Source: Dactylorhiza incarnata
Taxonomy: Eukaryota > Streptophyta > Magnoliopsida > Asparagales > Orchidaceae
Length of the DNA stretch: 64,000 nucleotides
NCBI GenBank assembly: GCA_033032865.1
Contig: JAWHQI010000201.1
Location: 4,651,501-4,715,500 of the forward strand
Direction: 5' to 3'
Part shown: positions 19,350-31,122 of the stretch, piece by piece
How the letters are laid out: each line of letters begins with the position of its first letter
How positions within the stretch are numbered: position 1 is the first letter of the stretch
Program-made: the position numbers and the translations under genes
The notes under the pieces: model-generated
The model's database searches: none
What the model was told of the DNA's origin: nothing
What the model saw: only the letters and a program-made list of their open reading frames with translations

Positions 19350-21266
19350 ACTGCTTGCGCGTCCCGAGCAAACCATCTCTCGCGGACAGGAAAAACATAA
19401 GCTGGCGAAGAAATTATCAAGCGGAGTACCATGCGAAGTCGCATGCTCATGTGCGTAGAAGTACAGTAGACAAAATTTCTAATTATACATATTAGTTTAT
19501 GATTTTTTAGGAGCGTATTTATATATTACGTTTACTCAAAAAGTTAATCACGGTGAATCATAAGGTCGTACATAGGAAGAAAGTAAACTGAACGCTGAGG
19601 TGAGCATTGCCAAAGATCGGGGTTCGGGACAACTCCATTGAAATCCATCAATGTCGGTGACCATAAGCTTGCCCGTTCGCACTCTCTCCACGGCACTGGT
19701 TTGACTCAAATGCATGAATCAATAGGACTTAAGGTTTTAGATGAGTCTTGGGTTTAGGTGAGGTAAACAAATATAAACATGAAGGCTTAGAACACAAAAA
19801 CCCAAATGAGCAAATGCATAACACTATCCAAGTAGCCAAAAAAACACGCGGATGCACCACACCCCCAGACTTAGACTTAGACGCATGGGTGTGTGCACCG
19901 CCTACTCCCAAATATAAATCTCAAACAAATTTTTTCAATTAAACTTTTCATTCTTCTTTTTCTTTTCAAATCTTTTTCTTCTTTTCTTTTTCTTTCTTTA
20001 GCAATTTCAGCAAATTTTCAAAGATGCACATCCACATTTTCACATTGTACTTCCACAATCAACACCACCAATTTAAAATTTAAACAAAATGCTTGCATTT
20101 TGGGTGTGCGACTAGGATTGGAGTTTAGGCTTTGGTGAACTATAGTGGAGCTGAACCAAAAGAATGGGGTAGGCACAACTGGGCTAGCGAGGAAATGATG
20201 ATAGGAATGACACAAAGGCTCAACCGGGCCAAAATGATGGCCTATATCACATTCACGCAACTGACTAACTGTATACCCATGCTTCAAGAATCGCTTGGGG
20301 TAAGTTCTTAGCCACCGAGAAAGATAATCCTTTCTCCCGACTCGGGCAATACGAGGCTAACAAACGTCTACACACATCTCTATGCTACCGTTTGATTCAC
20401 ACCGGATTCACCAATTTTTGAGTGTAGTAAACAATATTTACGCTAATAGAAAAATATAAACTAAAAGCATAAAAAGAAATTGAATCTACACGAATTTCTA
20501 TGTGAGACATGAGCACTCGACTAGGAGCACTATCGAAGTCAACATTTTACTCCTACTCACAATCCTAAGCCAGCACAATGATTTTCCAAATCACACAAAA
20601 AGAAATGAGTTCAGCTCAAGACGTGCCAACAGCTAAGTGCACGCTCGAGTGGGTGTAGTGGTGTGCGGTGCAAATGAACATCATAACACAATTAATGCTT
20701 CTAGTATGCAAATAAAAGGTGCACGTGAGCGGGTAACAACATGTGGCTCTCCCCCCCAGACTTAATCTATACAATAGATACAAATGATGTAATCATGAAA
20801 ATTGAATAAAAGACCAGGGGAAGAAAAGTTACCCATGCTCAGAAATGAGCATACCAGAAGATGCATGAAAACCAAGACAAAGAAAAGCTTCCTCCATCCC
20901 GAAGATGAACCTGCAGGGGTCAGCTCCGCAAAAACAAAAGAAAATAGACAAACTAAAATGAATACAACTAACTAAACTAAACAAGATGAAATAAGAAATG
21001 CAGGAAAAGGTAAGATAACTACTGGGGTTATTGTCATCCCAGCACGACTTATTTGGCATTTGTACAGTTTTAGCTAATGGGAGTATGGAAGGAGAAGTGG
21101 ACAGGTAATTGGCCTAATATCCGTGTCGGTAGCGGGTACCGATACGGTGATAGAACAGTCACTCCCCTACCTAAATAAAAATACCTGCTCTTCACAGGTA
21201 GGGGAAGCAGAAAGTAAGAAGTGGAGGAGGAGTCCTCCTCACTATTCTCACCAAAAACATCCTTGC
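19350..21266 (-). other. 3' non-coding region of B
   Basis: I find no gene. Two further polypurine-like copies lie at 19858-19873 and 20748-20766 on the minus strand. A perfect 7-bp stem with a 4-base loop (ATGCTCA/TGAGCAT) lies at 20835-20852. The same three tracts and the same hairpin occur in element D in the same order. Confidence 0.75.
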
Positions 21267-22307
21267 CTAGCAAGGTGTCGTCAACAGGAGGTGGCGGGAG
21301 GAAAAGGCAATGAGTGGAGCTTCCTCTACGGAGGGGGAATCAACCTCCTTACATGAGAGGATGCTCTCATCATTGACTTGAGCAAAAAGCTCCAAGTCCT
21401 CCTGAAGTACCTGTGAAGATTCAACCTGCACAGACTCAGATGAAGGAAGGGGATCAAGAAATAAAGAAGACGAAGAACATAAATAAACATCAATCAGGGG
21501 AGTGATCCTGGTCTCACTCCCATCAGGTTGGGTAAGTAAAATAATGTTTGCATTGTCATCAATGCTACAAGATTCGACGGGATCAACGGTGTCCAGGCTT
21601 AGGATTTGGACTTCCTCCACCGGTGCTGAGGAAAACTCCTCTTCACCTAGAAGGTTGTCCTCCTCCATAGGAACAGGCATAACCCTTAAGTCACCAGCCT
21701 CCTCTTGCGACACATCATCAACAATGTCGTCAGAGACTAGTGTAGTATGCACAACAGGGAGAGGAATAGTGCTCGGATAAAAGTCGAGCACTGATTCCTC
21801 ACAAAGAATCGAATCAACTTGGGGTGGTGGATGCACTGGGAGAATAGGCTCAGCAATGTCGGTGCCTAGATCAGCCACACATCTGGTGACTGTGTCAACG
21901 CCATACCCTTCAAGATGTGAAGGTGGAAAAGACACAAAACCGGATGTTGAAGGTGTGCCGCCAGAGTTAGGATTCGGGACGATCCGGATATCCGGCTCGT
22001 CATCCTCATCCAATTAGCGATGAAAAGCAGTACAATCCTTCAGGGCATGATCTGTGCTCCGACAAAACTGGCACTGCCTAGCGGGCTTCTTTGGCACAGC
22101 GGGTGCTGAAGCCGAAAAGAAGTAAGATGGTAAAGGCTCAGCAGAGTAGCCATAAGACTTACGCACACCATATGGAGTATCAGACGAAGCCGATGCTCTA
22201 TATGCTGGGCGAGAAGAATTATGCCCACCATTCTCCGTAGGGCATTCATCACTAGAGTGGGAGGTAGCTCCACACCAACGGCAACGGATACTAAGATGTG
22301 CCCACAT
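21267..22307 (-). pseudogene. gag: Gag-like protein of B with two zinc knuckles
   Basis: One minus-strand frame, broken by a TAA at 22014-22016. The N-terminal part has two CCHC knuckles, CRWCGATSHSSDEC and CQFCRSTDHALKDC, separated by a Ser/Tyr-rich linker. The part after the stop is strongly acidic, with about 250 residues rich in Glu, Asp, Ser and Pro and no recognisable fold. Knuckles bind RNA in Gag, so a packaging role is plausible. No capsid domain is present. The Athila element D lacks any CCHC knuckle, so this half is not simply a truncated copy of D. Confidence 0.65.
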
Positions 22308-22497
22308 AGTGCGAAGATAAAACGATTCAAATAGAAAAACACTATTGTGCGAAATACCACACCTAACAAAAATTACTAAAGCAACCTAATTAAAATAGGA
22401 AAATGGAATAAAAAGAAATAAAACAAAGAAATGCAATTACAAATGGAAGGGCTTCTCTCTCAGGTTTTCCCTCTCCAGAAAACTCACACGACTGTGT
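22308..22497 (-). other. Leader of B
   Basis: Short non-coding stretch between the primer site and the gag-like frame. I see nothing else in it. Confidence 0.5.
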
Positions 22498-22515
22498 TCC
22501 CCGGCAACGGCGCCA
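22498..22515 (-). other. Primer-binding site of B (tRNA-Asp type)
   Basis: On the minus strand TGGCGCCGTTGCCGGGGA, the site typical of Athila elements. Confidence 0.92.
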
Positions 22516-23530
22516 AAAACTTAATGCGCGAATCTTAGCACACCGCTATAGGCGGTAGTAAGACTGCGGCACGAAACTGCAGTGTACCGATCGTTCAAGT
22601 AAATTAAAATGGGAATGAATCCCCAAGTATCGATCTCAAAGGAACATAGTAAGGTGGAGTTAACGTTCGAGGAAGGACTTGAGATCGAAGTCCAGCGATA
22701 GGTGGAGTGCGGACGAAAGGGATTTGGTTTGTGAATAATAAAATAAAATATTACAACTACTCCTATGCAATGCCGCTATGCAAAGCTTCGCTCGGCGGGA
22801 TGGAAGACTACGTAGGCCTTGAGCGCACTACTTCGTTGGGCGGATGGACGAGTAGGCTAGCGGAATCGAACTATGCAGGCCTTGAGCACGCTGCTTCGCT
22901 AGGCGAATGGAATACGGGCCACGATGCCACGCTTCGGTAGGCGGATGGATGAGTAGGCAAACAGATGAGGGTCGCAAGCACCTTGTCGACAAGCACGCCA
23001 CTAGCAATTGCTAGTGCGGCACACGAACACGAAAGCGGAATGGAAATTAGATGGGGGCGCACCTCATAAACACATATGAATAGTATAATCTCAAATAAAT
23101 GAAATAGACATTACATAACAAGATTCATTGTGTATATCATCAAAATATAGAAGAGTCTAACTTAAACAATCATCAACATAAAGAAGGAAAAAGAGGGTAA
23201 AGGAGTCGACCACATCCGAAGCCTTGCCGAAGATTCACGGTTGGAATCGCTGGGTTGTCAATCCGCGTCCAAGCTCGGTCTTCAACTGCGTCCGAGGTAG
23301 AGGAGGGCTGTCACTTCCTCCCAATGGCTCGTCTTCTTCGTGTCACGATAAAATCTACTCCGATACACGATCTCCTTGCTCGACGTTGGCGATCTTTGGG
23401 CTAAAAACCTCTCCTTGGAGCACAAGGATGATGGAGGAGGCCTAGGGGGGCGGAGAACCAGCGGAAGGGGCGAAAACGGCGGACTGGATAGCAGAAATGC
23501 GGAGTCCCCAACCTAAATCGCGAGCAGGAC

Positions 23531-23538
23531 AATTTATA
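23531..23538 (-). promoter_or_regulatory. TATA box of B LTR
   Basis: TATAAATT on the minus strand, about 17 bp downstream of the inverted-motif array. Element D has CCAGCGCCTATTTAAA at the matching place. Confidence 0.7.
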
Positions 23539-23554
23539 GGCGCTGGAATAAATA

Positions 23555-23740
23555 GTGCGCACGGTCATTGGCGCACGACCAGTGGTCGTGCGCGCTGGAG
23601 TTCTGTGATCGTGCGCCTACCTAGGTGAAGCCTGCAAAGTAAGAAATTTATAAAATACCATGTTCGCACGACCAGTGTGCACGACCAGCTACGATAGTGC
23701 GCACGACCAGTGGTCGTGCGTAGAACCAGCGATCGTGCGC
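23555..23740. promoter_or_regulatory. Inverted-motif array in the B LTR
   Basis: It has repeated GCGCACGACCA half-sites and inverses TGGTCGTGCGC, with GAGTTCTGT between, as in T, D and E. The repeat order is less regular here. Confidence 0.75.
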
Positions 23741-23773
23741 AGTGTTCCTGTACAGAGTTATACCGGGAACACC
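23741..23773. promoter_or_regulatory. GTGTTCC/GGAACAC inverted repeat beside the array
   Basis: A 7-bp inverted repeat GTGTTCC...GGAACAC with an inner GTACA/TGTAC-like stem sits next to the array. The LTRs of D and E have the same feature in the same position. Confidence 0.6.
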
Positions 23774-24003
23774 TACACAACTCCTGTTTCAGCATACAAC
23801 ACCAATCTAGCCACTGAAGGTGGCACTTAACCATGCATGAAAACTAATAATGATGAAGAACATGAAATAATACCAAAACGGGCATAGAGGTGCACGCATC
23901 ATGGAGTATCAAATATGAGTGAAAACATGTCTAAAGTGAAGTGCATAGACTAAAAAATCGGCCTAGATGAGTCCATAAATATGTATATATTTGGGACTCA
24001 TCA

Positions 24004-25417
24004 CCGAGCAGTGGTGTCAACTTTCCACCTGGCTATCAAGTTTGCGGCAGAGGGTAGGCAATATCGGATCCAGAGTGATCCAAAAGTGGCTCGAGAATGT
24101 TACGTCAAAACAGTCAACATGATCACAGATTCTCCATTCACCGAGTCTCCAGCTGTTACCCTTGAAGTGGCCATGCCTCTAGAAGTTGATGAGGAGAATA
24201 AGGACCGTGAAAGGGTTCACCTGGAACCTGCCCAGGAGACCCAAGAAATCCCCATTGCTGAGGGGGAAGAGAATAAGTTGATTATCAATGTTGAATTGTC
24301 TGAAGAGGAGAAGCTCCAGCTGATTACTTATCTCTTAGATAATCTGGACATCTTTGCCTAGTCAGTAGAGGATATGTCGGGAGTGGACCCGGATATAGCC
24401 TACCACCATCTCAACATCTCCCCCGAATTCAAGCCAGTCCAGCAAAAGAAAAGAGAAGTGGCAACCAAGCTAGCGGTTCCTATCAGAGAAGAAGTTGCAA
24501 AACTTCTTAAAGCAGGTTTTATTTCTGAAATCTAGTACCCAACCTGGATGTCAAATGTTATAATGGTAAAAAATCCAGGGGGGAAATGGCGCATGTGTGT
24601 TGATTTCACAAAACTTAATAAAGCGTGTCCCAAAGATTGTTATCCCTTGCCTCGGATAGATCTAGTAGTTGATTCCGCGGTTGGATATTATTTTATGAGC
24701 TTTCTCGATGCTTTCTCTGGTTGCCATCAAATTAAAATGCACAAACCCGATATCCCCCATACATCCTTCATAACAAATGATGGGTGTTATTTCTATTTAG
24801 TAATACCTTTTGGTCTCAAGAATGCGGGTGGAACTTACCAGACAATGATGGACACTGTCTTTAAACAACAAAAAGGGAAGAATCTCGAAGTATATGTCGA
24901 TGATCTCCTATTAAAAAGTAAAACTTTTTCCACACATTTGGAAGACCTTGTAGAGACGTTTGCTACTCTACGAAGGTTCAAATTGAAGTTGAATCCATTA
25001 AAATGTGTCTTTGGAGCAAATAAGGGAAAATTTCTTGGACATCTTCTCACCCCTAATGGCCTTGCACCAAATCCCGATAAGGTGAAGGCTATCCTCGATA
25101 TGACTCCTCCTCGCACACCAAAGGAAGTTCAGCAATTAGGAGGAAGGTTGGCAAGCCTAAGCCGATTTATCTCTAAGTCGGGAGATAAAAGTTCTCCGTT
25201 TTTTAAAATACTTCGAGGAGGATCTAAGTTTGAGTGGAGTAAAGAATGCAACAATGCTTTCGAACATTTAAAGAAACAGTTGACTTCGACTCCTTTGCTC
25301 CAAAGCCCTCGAGAAGGGGAGACATTGTTCTTATATTTAGGGGTCGGTCTGGACGCGGTAAGTTTCATCCGCGTTCGGGAGGAAAAGAAGAAGCAGTTTT
25401 CCTATCTACTATGTTAG
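24004..25417 (+). pseudogene. pol: Element C protease end and reverse transcriptase
   Basis: It opens in the post-protease segment (DPKVARECYVKTVN), runs through a Glu-rich linker and then the RT: GGKWRMCVDFTKLNKACPKDC, FLDAFSGCHQIKM, IPFGLKNAGGTYQTMMD and YVDDLLLKS. A stop at 24359-24361 replaces the Trp of the family's DIFAW. A stop at 24533-24535 replaces the Gln of EIQYP. Both fit cytosine deamination. An extra T near 25396-25400 shifts the frame at QFPIYYVSHI. Confidence 0.9.
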
Positions 25418-26285
25418 CCATATCCTAAAAGATGCAAAAACTCAATATTCAATCTTAGAAAAGTTAGCTTTAGCTTTAGTCATGTCATCCCGCAGACTTC
25501 GCCCCTATTTTCAGGCTCATCCTATTCAAGTAGTCACAGATCATCCTCTGAGAAGTATATTAGAAAAGCCAGATCATTCGGGAATGCTGTCTAAATGGGC
25601 ATTTGAGTTAAGCGAATTTGAAATATCTTATGTCCCAAGAATAGCAATCAAGGCACAGGTTTTGGCAGATTTCTTAGTTGATACTATAGAAATTAGTCCA
25701 AATAAAGCAGAAAGATCTCAGTTATCCTGGATAATATATGTGGATGGGGCTTCAGGCAGAAACTCTGCGGGAGCAGGAGTTGTCTTAATCAACCCAAATG
25801 GCGTTAAGTTGGAACAAGCTATCCCGTTCTTCTTTCCGGTTACGAACAATCAAGCAGAATATGAAGTACTCTTGGCTGGATTGAGGCTCGCGAAAGAATT
25901 GGGCATATAATATGTGCATATAAAGATAGGTTCTCTAGTAATGGCTTCACAGGTGCTGAGAAACTATGAAACTAGGGAGCCGATACTAAAGAAGTATTTA
26001 ATGCTCGTAAAAGAGGAGATTGGAAGATTCAAATCATTTATCATCGAACATATCCCAAGGGCCCAGAATGAAGAAGCAGACGAGCTGTCAAAGTTTGGAC
26101 TCCCATCAGGGGGAGTAACATCAGAGTTGTTTCATCCCGCGATAGAAGAAGGGGAGGTAATGCAAATTGATCAGCAGCCTTCCTGGAAGGACCCGTTTGA
26201 GTTATTCTTATCCAAAGGGGAATATCATCCATCGGTCAAAGATAACGAAGATTCAAAAGAAAAGCGGCCCATTACGATCTCATAG
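25418..26285 (+). pseudogene. pol: Element C RNase H and archaeal-type RNase H
   Basis: The first part completes RNase H (RRLRPYFQAHPIQVVTDHPL, LSKWAFELSEFEISYVP). The second is the Tat-type RNase H (YVDGASGRNSAGAGVVL, VTNNQAEYEVLLAGL, HIPRAQNEEADELSK). A TAA at 25908-25910 stands where the family reads GIQYVHIKI (CAA to TAA). A frameshift near 26265 ends the segment. Confidence 0.88.
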
Positions 26286-27413
26286 CAGGAATTCTGTACA
26301 GAAAGACATTCATCTCTCCTTTATCAAGATGCATTTCAGAAGAAGAGGTTCCCACCATACTCCAGGAAGTTCATTCAGGGGAATGCGGAAGTCATTCCGG
26401 TGCAAAGACTCTAGAGAAAAGAATCCTAAGACAGGGATACTTTTGGACGACAATGAGGAAAGACGCAGAAGCTTTTGCTAAGCGATGCGTCCAGTGTAAG
26501 AAATTTGCTCCCTTCAGCTCCATCTAGCCCAGACACTCAGATCAATAACCGCACCATGGTCGTTTGCGGTTTGGGGAATGGATCTCGTTGGACCTTTTCC
26601 AACTGCTAGCGGTCAACGTCGCTTCATAATTGTGATGATAGATTATTTCAGCAAGTGGATTGAGGCAAACGATTGGCCAAAACTACTACACAAATCATCA
26701 AGAATTTCATCTGGGGGAGATCGTTTGCCGACATGGGATTCCGTTAGCAATTGTCGCTGATAATGGCCCGCAATACAACAATTCAGAAATGATCAATTTC
26801 TGTGATCAGGTTGGATTTGATCTTCGATTCTCATCTGTTCATCATCCCAAGAGTAATGGGTAAGTGGAGACTGCTAAAAAACAAATTCAATATCTTCTGA
26901 TGAAAAGAGTTCTCAATCATAAAGGGAACTGGGCTGAATAACTTCCGTCCATTCTTTGGACTCTACGCACCACACCATCTTCGGCCATGGGGGAAACTCC
27001 ATTCAAACTATCTCATGGTTCAGAGGTAGTTGTTCCAATAGAGTTTGAGGTGGTTAGTCCCAGGGTAATTTATGCAAATCAAGGTGGCGAAGCATCGATA
27101 GAGACTAATGATGAAGGAATAAAGTACAGTTTGGACTTTATTGAAGAACTTCGGGATGAAGCAGTAATTAGACAAGATGAGGTGAAAAGCCGGATGGCAG
27201 GGTATTTTGATAAACACGTCAGAGTCAAGCAGTTCACGGTGGGAGACCTCGTGTTGAAAAAAGTGGATGCCGCAGCCAGGTCAGTTTCTGTGGGCAGGTC
27301 CATTCATTATCAAGGAGGTACTCAAAAGTGGAGCTTATCATCTTCAAACAAATAATGGAGAAGACATCCCGCGCACTTGGAGCGGCGACGAACTGAAATG
27401 GTTCTATCCCTAA
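26286..27413 (+). pseudogene. pol: Element C integrase
   Basis: The HHCC finger is complete (VHSGECGSHSG ... CVQCKKF). The core shows MDLVGPFP, ADNGPQYNN and HHPKSNG followed by VETAKKQ, with the frame broken near 26550, 26690 and 27300. Stops at 26526-26528, 26861-26863 and 26939-26941 all fit Gln to stop. The C-terminus ends ELKWFYP before TAA at 27411-27413, matching DDLKRFYP of element A. Confidence 0.88.
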
Positions 27414-27784
27414 AAATTGTTTCCCTTTCATTCATTAAAACTTTCATGATTGATTGAATGGAGGAACATCGTACTGACACTTTTTCTTGTCTGGTGACTT
27501 GTTTGTTTTCATTACTTATTATCAAACTCACTGGACCTCAGAGACATCGACAAGTTCTGCTTGCACCCCCTCAGATTGTAGTCATTAGCGTAATACAACG
27601 ATGACCATGTGTAGCAAGGAGATTTTGCACACGTGCAGTGGAAGCTTGCCAATTCTCGTGCGGTGGTCTTCAGAACTTTGGATCCCGGCCAGCATCTAAC
27701 ACACCTCTGCATCAAGGGAGGTCCAGGTGACTGTTAGCTCTACTGTGCCCCGAAAGGGATATGGTTACAGTTTTGATGATCTTT

Positions 27785-28075
27785 CTAAGGAAAGCAATGG
27801 TCGCCGTCTAGGACCACCTGCCCAACTGATCATCTTAGTCTGTGACTAGCGAACACTCCTAGGTACTCTCAAGCGGTGCCTAAAGGGGACCCACAACTGA
27901 GTTGATCTATCTGAGGGAAGCAATGGTCCCCGTCTAGCTAGGCCCACCTGCCCAATTGATCAACTCGGCTTGTAACCCTAGGCAGGAGAGCAGTTGAGTC
28001 GTTTACAACTCTTATGACCACTTGAGGAAAGCAATGCTTGCCGCCTAGGCGCACCTGCCCACTTGGTCATCAAAG
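27785..28075. repeat. Three diverged repeats of about 110-123 bp
   Basis: The word GGAAGCAATGG (or GGAAAGCAATG) followed by CCGYCTAG and CACCTGCCCA recurs near 27791, 27914 and 28024. Copies are clearly diverged. Confidence 0.75.
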
Positions 28076-28590
28076 TCTGTACTTTTTTCTTTACAGGAAA
28101 TTATCTCTTGTATGATCTTCGACCATTCGAAGAAAGTGGTACCAAACAGGTACAAACATTGACCCACTTAGCTTGAAAAAGGGAAAAATATTGAGACCGA
28201 GCGTTTTGATGTTTCAAACCGACCGGCTTGTATGAACAATAGGTGAATTAGTAACATGATATGCTACCCGAATGATTAAGGCTAGTTTAGCCGAACGGCT
28301 AGAAAGATACCTAGCTTCCAAGCTAGAAAATAGGTCATCACAGGTTATGCCGCGAGGCGATAAACATGTTGTCAATAAAAGCACTTAACCGATCGGGTTG
28401 TTTGTGTAATCTGTGGAATTTAATAAATATCTCAGCATGGTATCCTATGGTCAGTCCGATTCAGATTGGGAACTTCAGCTAAATCGCACGATTTGGAGTA
28501 GTAAAAACTATAAAAATTGTCTATTGCTAAGCATCGCGAGGAATGTCCGCTCGGTCTAAGCCAAGCCGCTCAAACAAGAACTGAAGTTTA

Positions 28591-28823
28591 TTGATCGGCC
28601 GGGTTATATGTAAGCTGCGCGATCTATGTATCATCTTGATCATCATTGTAATCCTGATAAACACAGTTTATTGATCGACCGGATTATTTGTAAGCCGCGC
28701 GATCTATTTATCATCTTAATCATCATTGTTATCTTGATGAACACAGCTTATTGATCGGCCAGATTATATATTGTGCGCAGACCGCGCGATCTATTTATTG
28801 TCTTGATCATTATTCTTACCCGG
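28591..28823. repeat. 80-bp tandem triplicate
   Basis: TTGATCGGCC (or TTGATCGACC) starts copies at exactly 28591, 28671 and 28751, each with a CGCGCGATCTAT-like core and a TCATC-rich second half. The third copy is more diverged. Confidence 0.85.
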
Positions 28824-29402
28824 ACTTATCATGTCAAGATAGCTTTCATCTAAGTATTTTTTGGGGAATCATATTATCAAGTCGCTCGAAGTATATTATA
28901 ATTGCAAGGTTCGATTTTTGATGAATTGAGTTCAGAGATATTATATTTATCATGATATCAAAAAGTTCACTTGTTCTAACCGCACAGTCTATTTTTTGTG
29001 ATAGACATTTGTGGAAATTCATTTCAAATGCTTTCAAGTCCGCTGGAATGGTGATGTATTCTAATCGCCCGAGCAGCGTCTTATAGTGAGCGGGTTATTG
29101 ACTACCAAAAATTTTCATATCATAAACACGAGAAATCCAAGCTCAAATTGGATAATAGGCGCGCTGCTAGATCTATTCTCAGGTGGATTCAGAAAAGAAT
29201 TCATATTTTATAAGAGAACACAGAAGCAAAGTTGAAGCCGGACAATTACAAGTAAGTAGAAAATCGCAGAAACAAACAGAGGAACAGGTAACTATCTTTT
29301 CATTAATCATTCCCAAAAGATACATATGCTTGTATATAAATCGACCGACTAACATAATTAAGCCGTCGGCTACAAAAGGAAAACAAAAAATACAAAGTTT
29401 AA

Positions 29403-30540
29403 CTACTTGTCTGGCATGAGATTGTTGGTCAAAGGAGAAGTTGAATCTTCACTACCATCAATGTCAACATTAGGAGAATGTTCGCACGGCTTAAGTTTTT
29501 TAGCCGCAGGAGAATCCAAATCTTCACCATCATCAAGTTCAGGCGAGTATCCCTCACTACCCGAAGAAGAGGCAGACGAGCTACTGCTCAAGCTATTCAA
29601 ACTGCCCAACCTCCTGCGCTTAGATCGCTCAGTCTCTTCTCCATAGTCATCAGACTCCGAATTCGATCCGCTCTTCTTCTCATCCTTAGCCGCAGCGACC
29701 TCATCAGCATCTCCTTCTTCCTCATCTTCCTCGCTGCCCTCATCTTCCGAACTGCTTCCCTCAACTTTATCCTTCCCCTTGTCTCCTTGCTTAATCCTAT
29801 CCAGCTTCTTTTGCAGAGCCGGATAGGCATCAGAAAAGGTAAAAATTTCAAAACCTGGTGCCAGGGCGCCGAGCTCTCTCATATGATTAAAGGCTCCATC
29901 TATCCCGTCAGCGATCAGAGGAAATACCACGTCCTGGAAAACTGGATTCTTGGAGTCATATTTATTCTGTCAAAAGAAAACAAGGTTAGACCACCCGGTT
30001 TGAGTAACACAGTAATCGGCCGACGAGGTGATAACTTACCAACTCAACCTCCTTTAGTCGCGCGTTCTCCTCTTTTAGTTCGGTGACCTCTTTTTCTAAA
30101 TGGCTATTCTCTTTGTTTAACCTCTTGAAGGTCATGCCCATGTAGTGATTGGTCACATAACTCTTCACACCAACTCGCGCCGCTAGCCGAGCGAGCTCCT
30201 CTCAAGAACCTTCCTCAACTCTCTGAAGTTTCACCGACCATATAAGGCCATACCAACGGCCTCTGCATGGCGACCTGACTTCTCATTTCCACAGTGGGGA
30301 AGCGCAGTGGAGACATGGACGCAGTCTCCTCCTGGGTGCCAACTCAAGGTCGGGTGACCTTTTAAATCCTTCACAGTGCCAAGGGCGCGAAGGGAAGAAT
30401 AATCGCCGGAAGAGGATGATTCTTCGTCGTCTGACACCAGCGGCTTGTTTTTCCCCAGCTTCTGCCTCTTTTCCCTCTGGGTCAGAATAAAGTCGGCTGG
30501 GCTAACCGGCTTGTTCTTAGGGACGATGGCTTCAACTACA
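29403..30540 (-). pseudogene. C accessory gene II, distal exons
   Basis: This is the downstream part of the antisense gene whose start lies at 42658. Reading right to left, an exon begins after an acceptor TTTTGTAG near 30541 (VPKNKPVSPADF...REKRQKLGKNKPLVSDDEES). A coiled coil follows (KRLNKENSHLEKEVTELKE). An intron with donor GTAAGT near 30039 and acceptor TTTTGACAG near 29970 leads to a last exon. That exon has a very acidic tail (SSSEDEGSEEDEEEGDADE), basic KRRR, and ends at TAA. The layout matches the accessory gene of A: Transposase_28 domain, basic patch, coiled coil, acidic end. Confidence 0.6.
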
Positions 30541-30832
30541 AAATAGAAGTAAAAATATCAGAACGAAAGGCTGCGCGATTAATATCAGAACAGTGATGAG
30601 TCCAAATTATATACACTTTTATGGACTCATCTAGGCTAGTTTTCACGCACTTGCACTTCACTTTTTGTGTATTAATGCTTATATTTCATTTATTCACAAT
30701 TCTCACTTGAAGTGCACTTCTAGGCCCGATGTAGTGTATTTTCATGTTCTTCATTCCTATTATCTTTCATGCTGTGTTTTGTACCACTTTCAGTGGTTTT
30801 GATTAGTGTTATGCTGGAATAAGGGATGTGCA

Positions 30833-30865
30833 GGTGTTCCCGGTACAAATCTGTACAGGAACACT
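30833..30865. promoter_or_regulatory. GTGTTCC/GGAACAC inverted repeat in LTR E
   Basis: GTGTTCCCGGTACA and TGTACAGGAACAC form a stem just 5' of the array, as in B and D. Confidence 0.65.
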
Positions 30866-31104
30866 GCGCACGATCACTGGTTATACTGCGCACGACCACT
30901 AATTGTGCGCCGCTGATCGTGCGCGTTCATTTGCAGCCCAATGCTGCTTTTTGAATTTGGTTGTGCGTTGTTACTCACGGTCGTGCGTTCGATCGTGCGC
31001 TTTATTATTTTCTGCAGTTTTGTCTTGCAGGTTTTTGGGCACAGTGCGCACGATCACCAACTTCCAGTGCGCACGACCACTGGTCGTGCGCCATTGCTCG
31101 TGCG
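30866..31104. promoter_or_regulatory. Inverted-motif array in LTR E
   Basis: Units begin near 30866, 30956 and 31046, about 90 bp apart. The middle one is degenerate. The last ends GTGCGCCCTGTTTTCT, which closely resembles the flank of the T array (GTGCGCCCTGTTTATTCT). It ends 10 bp before the TATA box. Confidence 0.75.
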
Positions 31105-31114
31105 CCCTGTTTTC

Positions 31115-31122
31115 TATAAATA
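31115..31122 (+). promoter_or_regulatory. TATA box of LTR E
   Basis: TATAAATA in the transcribed direction, immediately after the array. Confidence 0.75.

Larger units (their letters stand above)
19183..24003 (-). mobile_element. Element B: non-autonomous Athila-like element
   Basis: This minus-strand element has a complete 5' LTR (22522-24003), a tRNA-Asp-type primer site, a short gag-like frame, a 1.9-kb 3' region with three polypurine-like tracts, and the start of its 3' LTR (19183-19335), the rest being cut off by element A. It has no protease, RT, RNase H or integrase. LTR start (TGATGAGTCC), primer site and spacing of the purine tracts match the full Athila element D, so an element like D could mobilise it. 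Its right flank is element C pol. Confidence 0.85.
22522..24003 (-). repeat. 5' LTR of element B
   Basis: The LTR is 1,482 bp. On the minus strand it starts TGATGAGTCC and ends GCGCATTA, where D and E have GCATCA, so the terminal C has become T. It holds an inverted-motif array (23555-23740), a TATA box (23531-23538), a perfect palindrome CACTAGCAATTGCTAGTG (22999-23016), and several copies of a CGCC...CGAAGC word between 22770 and 22950. Confidence 0.92.
27414..29402 (+). other. 3' region of C with short tandem repeats, no gene
   Basis: No family-like open frame is visible. Two groups of short tandem repeats lie here (separate entries). The rest, including 28100-28590 and 28830-29400, is AT-rich and unremarkable. 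Confidence 0.65.

Noticed and set aside
29183..30086. Plus-strand open frames over the C accessory gene
   Set aside because: They are opposite-strand shadows of the acidic and coiled-coil exons on the minus strand.
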